Shown: piece after piece, positions 38,301-47,300 of the stretch
Layout: the number at the start of each line of letters is the position of its first letter
Position numbering within the stretch: the first letter of the stretch is position 1
From: Durusdinium trenchii
Lineage: Eukaryota; Sar; Dinophyceae; Suessiales; Symbiodiniaceae
Length of the DNA stretch: 64,000 nucleotides
Assembly: GCA_963970005.1 (NCBI GenBank)
Contig: CAXAMN010008546.1
Coordinates: 178,368-242,367, forward strand
Reading direction: 5' to 3'
Position numbers and translations under genes: made by a program
The notes under the pieces: model-generated
Databases searched by the model: none
What the model saw: the letters and a program-made list of their open reading frames with translations, nothing else
Told to the model about the DNA's origin: nothing

Positions 38301-41300
38301 GTTGCATCGATCTCTGCCGTGGTGCCCCTTTTGTGGAAAAGAACGGGACGAGCCCAGTCCGGGACCTTCCGTTCCGCATGGCGGGTGTTGGCCGCAAGGC
38401 TTTGCTTCAACTTGATCGTCTTCGTTTTTGGTCATGGAATCCTGAACCATGCAGAAGACCAGGCAAGAAGCAGTTGTGCTTGAAGCATGGACAACAAACC
38501 AAAGACAGTGATGTGATCACATGTGATTCACATGTCATCGCATGATTTTTTAGCACATTGAAAGCAGAACTCCGCATTAGGGGGATGAGGTCTCATCGAA
38601 TTGAGCTTCGGTGGTTATACCCTAGCCTTCCAAGACCGTTCAAAAAATAGTTGACCGCGTTTAGTAGTGTAAGGCAGAAAACCTTGGGTGGTGATACCCT
38701 ACTGTAGCCTTCCAAGACTGTTAAAAATGAGGGTTCAACTGGTTTAGTAAGTCAAAAACCCTTAGTAGAACACAGGATGTTGGGTTGGAATCCCAGTGTA
38801 CGGGGTTCAGTCCAAAACTTGAGAGCACTTGCAGTAGCACTTTCCCGACCTCCAGAGCTCTCCGAGGTGGTGAACCGGGTGGTGTTTGGATCCGGGAAAA
38901 CGGTTCGCAGAACTCAACCAAACCCTTGCAACATGTGAGGTTCGATGGCGGTTTGTTTGAACTCGACCCACCTGAACCTTCCAACAGGGCACCACCTGCG
39001 ACCTGGAAAAAGCTGACATGTGAGAGTTTGCAAGAGCCTCCCTCTGGAGACGTGTAGAGCAGACGTGCTGACGCGGAGTTGTGTTCGACCCATGGAGGGG
39101 GGGTTCAAGTCATGACGATGTTGCAACTTTGAGCCTTGAGGCCTGGCCGAGTGGTTCGAAGCCTTTTTTGTTGTTCCTTTGGATAGAAGCTCAAGCCGTG
39201 CCCTCCAGATGCTCCCTTTCGCCCTCCAGATTTGATTCGCGAAAGTCACCCTCCCTCCTGAAGAATCTCGCTTTCGATCTCGCATGAGAAACCATGCCTC
39301 GCTTCTCTCCCTGGCTCAGCTGCCAGCCATCGGCCCGCCAGCCGCGGCCGTCCACCACTCCAGAACGGCCAGCCACGGTCGACCGAGTTTCCGAGGTTGG
39401 ACGATCAGTCTCGAGCGAGACAGACCGGCAACAGCTGAGCCCCCCCAGCTCGGCCCAGCATCCCCCAGATGGTCTGATGGCCATGTCTCCGTTTTCAGGC
39501 CTATTTCTCCTCGCGCGTGGCCATGTTCACGTGCCGCTGCATCATCTACTTCTTCGGGATGACGAACCTCATCTACGGCCGGGGAGCTGAGCGACCGGAC
39601 GGGACCGACGGAAGGAGGGCTGAAGGGAGGACCTCATCGAAAACGGGAACGGTTTAACTGGCCGCTACGTTCGGCGAGCATCGCGGCCTGTTTGTTTGTT
39701 TGGATCATGTGGTCTTTGTAGTTGGATCACTTGTGTATGTTATCATGATTCATGATATGGGATGAAGTCATGTTATTCAAGTTGTCTTGCATTGGTGTAT
39801 TCAAGAGTTCTCCTCTTTTGCGATGCGCGCGAGTTCCTTCCATCCTTCCACATCTGCTGCTCTGCGCCCCGACACCCACCTTGCTGCACCGAGCGAGAAC
39901 GTCCTCCGAGGTCGCGTGCGGCACATCTATCAGGCCGGGGATGGGGTCAGGATGCTGGTGACAATTAATATGATGACATATATTGACATATATTATGGAC
40001 GTAGGCCATTTTCCAGCATGGATCTAGGGTACATGTTTGGCAGAGGAGGAACCTGGAGGAACAGCAGGTTTCATCACCACCAAGCGCCGATTGCCAACCC
40101 AATCCAGAGAGGCCACCCCTCTCTCCGAGGGTGAGATCCACCAAATGTGGGTCCAAGCGCAGTGCGATGCAGTGCGGAAAAAAAAAAGCCGAGACTCGCG
40201 TTGTTGCGGCAATGTTAGAGCGATAATGTTAGAGGTCTCGTTTTGGCCCTATCTCCATGTCAAGGGGTTTGGGATGTTCTTGGGATATCTCCTCCTTTCA
40301 ATCTCCTTCATGCTTTTCACACGCCTCAGGCCCCTATCTCCTTGGGTATCTCCCTTTCACCACGCGGCCGCCACCGTGGACATTCGGCCGATCAACACGG
40401 CCGCCCGTAGGCGATCCGCGACAAGGATCTGGTGATCATCGGCCGCATCCCGATCCCCAAGAGGTACTTCGATAACTGGCGAGTGTCCTGGAGGAGGAAT
40501 AGACATGGAAATGTATTACATGGATGATACATGATGACACATGGATTATAATATAATATAATAGATGATATATGCAAATATATGCAATAGTTATAGAACA
40601 TGGATATCAAATGGATGATGGATGATATATGATAGTATATAACAGGAGACCATATGTCGTATTTTCACCAATGGATATCAAATGGACGGCGTTCCCATGG
40701 GACGTTCCGTGTGCCAACGCGTTCGCACTCCGTTCACGAGCTCCTTCGAAGAGGTGCTGAGCAGAGTGGAGGATCGAAGACGAAGTGGACGAAGTGAATG
40801 AAATCCAAAGAGGGTGTTCGCGGTGGGTGTTCTAGCGATGGGTGCTTCCATTGAAATATATTGAAATGAGCTAGTCATAGGTTAGTAATGTATAGGGGTT
40901 TTGTGGACTGTTGCAAGGAGAGAGGGGGGAGAGAGAGAGAGAGAGAGAGCGCGCGCCTTTGTACAGTGTTTACTTCTTGACGGTGTTTTGGATGTAGTTT
41001 TAGGAGCATTGCCGATGCTTCATGTAGAAACTTGCCACGGTTTACCCATGGCAAGGTTGCCCCTGCCCAGCTGTGCCGTGGGGATCCTCTAGCTTGTAAA
41101 AGAAGTTATTGAACATCATCATCATCATCATCATCATCCAAAGCAGTTCTTTTTTGGAAAAATGGAGCAAACCTGTGCGCATGTGTTGTGTGTTTTACCT
41201 TTTGTACTTTTAATATATCTATTTTGTTTGTTACCCGTGATGAACACAAAAGCGACCTGAGGAACCTGCAAGCCTGATTTTGGTCATCGCCCTGATTGCG

Positions 41301-44300
41301 CCTGAGACGAGGGCGGGAGGTAGGTGGGTTGACAAAACAGAACATGCAAAAGAAAAAAACATAGCATCCCCAACTCCTCCACATCTGCTGACATTTCATG
41401 CACTTTGGATATGAAGGCTTTATAAACGGAAAAAAACACGTGTTATTGCTGACATTCACAACGCCTGTAGCCATTACAAAGAGATTCAGTCCGGTCACGA
41501 TCCTCGAGTGGACTGGACCTTTGAATCGTGGTAGCAACCTTTGGTGGAACTATGCAACTGTGCCAAAAATCAAGGGAAACACCCTCCCACTCACGAACGT
41601 GGAAGTGGATGGCATGATCGATTGGAACTTGGAACAAGACTTTCCTTTACCATAAGGAGGGTGAACTCCACTTCCATGTGATGTGTTCGTCAGAGTATAT
41701 TAGAATATATGATCCCAAACTCACTGTGTGGCTCCGCGTTTGAACGAATGGGACCTCACAAGTGAAGGGAACTCCACCGCATCGTCCGAAGTCCAGAAGC
41801 TCCAATGACCGGCCCGTCTGAAAGCCTGGCCCTTCTTTCTTCCCGGCCTAGTCTTGCTTCATGAAAGGGTCTCTTCTAAGGACCTAAGCACCTTAGATCC
41901 TTCCAGGCTTTCTTCCCTTCATAGCAAGACTTAGAAGACACATGATGCCATGCTGGGAAAGACTCACCGGGGCTGTCAGACAGATGGTGTGCCAGAGCTG
42001 GTGACCTCAAGAAAAACCGCCCGTGCAGAGCGACAGGATGTCGCTGCACTGCCGTACCCAGGAAGTAGGTGGATCACCTCCAGAACCTCTTCTGGGGGGC
42101 ACCGGGGACACCCAATGGAAGCCTGAACAGGTGAAGTTCGTTCGGTGAACCTTTTTTACTGTGGGATGGGAATTTCCCACTAAATTGAAACGTGGAAGAG
42201 CCCATGAACCCATGAAGAGGACCTTTCCTTTACTGCCCTGCCCTGGTTTTCCCAGCTCTGGAGTCAGCCCGAGTGGGGGGTGGCAGCTCGCGGTGGCGAG
42301 CTCGGATCTCGGATGGGTGCCGGCCATCGACCTGTTCTTCCATAGAAGCAGACCTGGCGTCTAAAGGGATCCCACTGGGCCAGGGGACCAGGGGGGGCCC
42401 GGATGACTCCGAGTCGGCGACGTGTGGAGTCGGCGAGTCGGTCTTGCATGCCAGGCATAGCTGGAGAGTTGGTGTTTTTGCATGGTTTTTGCTACATGGA
42501 TTGGACACACCCCACCTGCCCAGCAACAGTGAAAACAATGGATTTGCTACGAGTGGTCTCAGGTGTGCTTACTGTTTGTTGGTGGGTGGGGTCTCAAATC
42601 TCTGCTTTATATACTGACTGGTGCTTAGTAGAGAACGAGGGAATGAGCCCCCAATAGAGATTCTATTGGATCCATTCCCTCATTCCCTACTAAGCACCAG
42701 TCAGCATAGAATGCTATAGATCACTTGTATACGCCTCTTGACCCCTTGAGCCGCTTCTGGACACCGTGCCGGTGCTGAGATCAGCTTCTTCATCGAGCCC
42801 ATTTTGTCCCTTGGCCATTGACCCAAGTTGAGCTACTTCCTTCTAGCAGAATATCAGTATATCAGATCTCAGGCAGGTGATGTGCTTCATCAATTTGCTA
42901 TGCCGAGCAGTCCCCCCCAACCCTCGGCGGACTTGAAAGCAGGACTGAAAGCATGTGAGTAGTGAACTTTTAGCATGCCTACTTTTGATTCTTGCTTGTG
43001 GTTTCAACATCAGGGTTGAAACTGGACCCTTGTGTCATCGTGTGTCCAAAAGTCAAAGCAGCCCAAACCACTCGACCCCCCTCGCAACCGCCAGCATTCC
43101 ACAGGTAGTCTCTCAGTATCTCTCAGTAGTCCGTATATCGCCGGGGGGGTTCTGGTTCTTCGCTCAGGTATTGCTTGCAGCACTACGAGGGCGATTTCCA
43201 GGGCGCCGGGCTCTTTACGGACCTTTGTCCTGAAGCCGAAATCATGCGAGAGATCTATTCGGTGCTCTCCATGTCCCACGGCAGATCGAACCATCCCTTA
43301 ACGCGGGCATGCTTACTTGTTTCTTTCTCGGATGGGGTGGAGACCGGAGTGATGGGTGTGTCACTTCTGGTGCGCCTTTTTCGGATGAGGCTTGGGGAGG
43401 ACATCACCAATTGTCGCAAGACCTGGATTTACCACTTAAAGGATTTTAGATGGGGTTGGACATGACATGACACATGACACGACGAACGCAGTGGTGGGGA
43501 TGTTGTTGCGTACATACGGTACAAGTTACAAGTGTTGAAGTTCTGGAACATGTTTCGGCACGAGTTGTGGAAGATGCTGGGGCGCCTTTCAGGTTCATTA
43601 TCGGATTGTATATGGCGTTGCTCCTGGATTTGGCCACCCTTTCTGCGAAGTTCAGCGCTTATGTGCTGGTGGTCATCAACACGTTACCGGAGCCAAGACT
43701 GGAGCGTTAAAGGAGGGCTGCTTTCTGTGGAAGTTGCGCCACCATTTGTTTGCTAGCTTGTTGCCCCCAAAATTGGCAAAAGGAACCGTCCAATTCCACA
43801 TGGATGAAGTGACGAGGACCAATGAACACTTCAAAAAAACAACAGTTTGACGATGCTCAGTGCGCGAAAGAGCGGGCTCGCATTTCGGGTTCAGCCCTGT
43901 CCCCTGGCGCTAGTCTGGCTGCAGTAGTCGCTGTTATACCGCGGAGCACATCTCAAAAAGGTCCCTTGCATGTGAAGAAATCCCCAAAAGTCCGCTGGTC
44001 AGAAGGAATCCGTAACGAGCAAATCGGGAACTTTCAAAGGTCAACAGATTTGGGGGTGTGCACAAAATTGTGGACGGCACAGCATGTCGAGCCACTTCGA
44101 CGGGCCATGGGTTTCAGTGTTGGGACGTCGGGCAACACTGAATCGAGGAGACTCACAGAAGCTCCTGGACCAAAAAGCCCTGCAAAATGGACACCAAGGC
44201 CATCCAAGGCATGTTTACTTCTACCAGAATGGGCCTTTGGGTAGCTGCTGATGGGGATTTTGGCACCAGAAGGGTCGGGTCAACGAACACCCGGCCAGAA

Positions 44301-47300
44301 CCAGGAGTGTGCCGTGGCCCTGGAATAAGAATGGATGATTCATTGGATGATTATGGGATGTGATTGGGCTGCCACACTCCCCTTGCAGCCCCCCAAAAAA
44401 AACATGTGGCAGATCATCGACTGAGGTTGAGAGGAGTGCAGGTGGTGCAAGACTTTGACTTCATGCTAGATTGACCTGCCGTGTTTCATGCCAACATGTT
44501 TCGAACACTCGAACACTAACAAAATTATACGTTACATAACTAAAATAATTAACCTGAAACATGACCAGGAGTTCACGCCCCTCTACATACAAAGTGAAGA
44601 CAAGTGAAGCTCCAGAAGGACCAGAACTAACAGAAGTCCGCCACACCCGCATCTTCCGAGAACCCGCGCCGAAAGAAACTGCGCCGAGAAACCAAACCGC
44701 GCGTGCATCGAGCAGTCGCGCGGAGGAAGTGCTGTTGATGCTCGCGAGCCTGGCTTTCTTCATCCTCATGTTCGCCACCTGCATCGCCGTGAGCGAGAAC
44801 GACGTGCAATCCTTCCAGCTCCTTCCTCCGAAGCGACGGATGCCGCGGGACCGTGGGCGGACGAAGAGGGCGGGGCGGACGAAGTGGGCGCGAGCGAAGC
44901 GGTTCACCGGGACGTGACCCAGGGGGTGACCCAGCGAAGAAGCGAAAGGATCAGTGCCCCAAATGGATGGGAGTTGACTGCAATCCAAGGGCAGACTGCC
45001 AAAGAGCTGGTGTTGACCGACTCGACTACTATGACATGATCTCTATAGATGTAGAGTCTCCCGATCTCGTTTCCATACACAAAACGCGTGGACTCCAAAA
45101 AAAAGAAAAGACTCTTCATTCCCTTCGAACTCTCTCTCTCTCTCTCTCGCGCGGACACAACCCATCCAGTGACGCCTGAGGGACTTCCCGATGGTGGTGC
45201 TTCGGCTCTTCCAGTTCGCCATTCGCATCAACGGCAACCCGGTCACCGAGCGGCGACACGCGGTGTGGGCGGTGTTTGTTGGTTCACCTACCCAGGAAAG
45301 CTTTAAAAAGGAAACAAGACTGCAAAAGATATGAAAAAGCAAACTTTCAGGAAGTGGCTTCTCCACATGACCAGTTTTGAATTGTAATTTCTTGGTCTCA
45401 CACTGAAGGAAGTTGTAGGGTTATTGTGCACATGGTGTTTTCCGCCCTTCCAACGAACCAGGAGAATTCGTGTTCAGGGTCTATGACGTGTTCACCAAGT
45501 GTTCTCTCATACCTGCGATTCCGGTGCATCCTTTTCCTCCTCATTCAACGCTTATCATATATGATTTAGATATGATTTGTCGAGCAAGCACCAAAGATGT
45601 TTGTTCTGAAGATTCTTGAGGCCCTTTGATTGGCATGCATTAAGGAAGCGAGGACTTCTCTTGAACCAATCGGCCACACTTCTGGAGCCCAAAAACATGA
45701 ATGCCATCTGGCCTGCCAGTAGGCATATGGCTTTCTTCTCCTCTCACCTGACTTTCTTCTCACTCTCTCCGGTGAAGTCCATTGGGTGGGTGGGCTCTCT
45801 GTCGGCAAGCGAGCGATGCGCAGGTCACGACGAGCTGCAAGACATCATGCAGTCTCCGGTCCTGTCTCTGGGCCTTGGTGCCTTCCTCGTAGCTCCTCGG
45901 ACCGAACGTAAGCGATCGAACGCGGGACGCGGGACGCGGGACGGGGACGGGAACGGGCTTCCAGGTGGTTGGAAGAGGTCCTTTGGGGTTCGGAAACAGG
46001 TGAGGTGACCAGGAAGCAAGCACCTCGAAGAAATGAATCTCTGAATATCCTTTGAGCCACTGAGTTGGCAGGGGGCCGCTTCAATGACCTAACCAGACCA
46101 AAGCAAAAAGAAGAACCTCATGTAGTCTCCAATGGCCCCCATGTTGCAAGACCATGTCCTGTTTTCAGTCCAGATGTCCGAATAGTAATAGGTATTCTAA
46201 GCCATGGTCATGGAACAGACTCGAAGCCGCTTTCCCCGGATGGCCTGGCCCCAATTCAGTTGCTACCAGTGGGCACGATTCCACCAAGCGGATCTCGACA
46301 CCGACCCGTCTGGGTTGAAGCAAAGCAGAAAGATCCCCATTCCCTGTTCCACTATGAAATGGGTGGCCTTAAGGCCCAGTTTATAAGGCCCTCCAAAAAA
46401 TGGATTGGAAGGGGGTCATGTTTGTTTAAAACCCTCAAATGGGATTGGGGTTGGAAGGGGATCATGTTGTTTTTTTTTGCATGCATTGGCCAGTCCGCAC
46501 TGGCCCATGCAATGCATCAAAGGTGCTCATCCTAGGCACCTTCAGCATCTTCGTGGCCCAGCTCACCTGCGCCCAGTCAGGGACCGTTTCACCGTTCGCC
46601 GCGTTGCGGGTCTGGTATTGTAACCCAAGCACCAATGGCCATGCTGACTTCCTATGATCAGAAGAAGTTCAATGTTGATCCAGAATCCAGTCATCAAACA
46701 TGTGGCCCTTTACCCAAGCAGCCTAGATTGATATTGATACTCACCGACACCCTGAAGCTCCATTGGGAGTACTTTTAGGCTAAAGAGGGTCAGACAGTAG
46801 CAGGAGAATTATCGACCTAGTATCATCTTTGTGAACATCACCATCGCAAGAATCCATTTCTTCCGCGACGCAAGAATCAAAGGCGTCCATGAAGAGATCT
46901 ACAGCAGCATGGTGGGCTATGCCAGCTTGAGACGGATGCAGATTGAAGTCGATTACATGCAAACCCTGAGGCCGTCCGACGGACAGTCCGTGTCCTCCGC
47001 CATGTGCACGCGGCGCGCCATCCGGACGCGACCTGAAAGCCAGTTGGAGAGGAACATGTTCTTTCATGGGTCCATGTTCGGGACTCGTGATGTGCTTGTG
47101 TCGAAAGCGTTTGAGTTGTTCCATGTTTTGGATCTGTTCGTTTGTTATATGTTTGTTATCATTTAAGTTCATTTGTTCTTCACCCTTCACATTTCACCGC
47201 GAGAAATTCTTGCTTCAGCCTCCTGCCTCCTTCCTCCAAAAAAGCTGCAGCACCGCTCGTGTGCAGCTGCACAGCTCGTGGTGTACGGGGCGAGCGAGCG

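Noticed and set aside
38283-38340. Hydrophobic block VASISAVVPLLW as membrane helix 1
   Set aside because: Its acceptor is AG|C and its phase does not fit 37711; the block at 38399 fits AG|G, phase and family spacing.
41114-41138. CRISPR-like or coding repeat
   Set aside because: It is a plain ATC microsatellite. No array of spaced repeats exists anywhere in the window.
42563-42577. Tiny exon VCLLF for membrane helix 3
   Set aside because: Gives a helix of only 11 residues before EPIL; the exon at 41262-41297 gives the expected 18.
42955-43010. Hydrophobic block LLACLLLILACGF
   Set aside because: It lies inside the intron 42806-43167, whose boundaries fit in phase without it.
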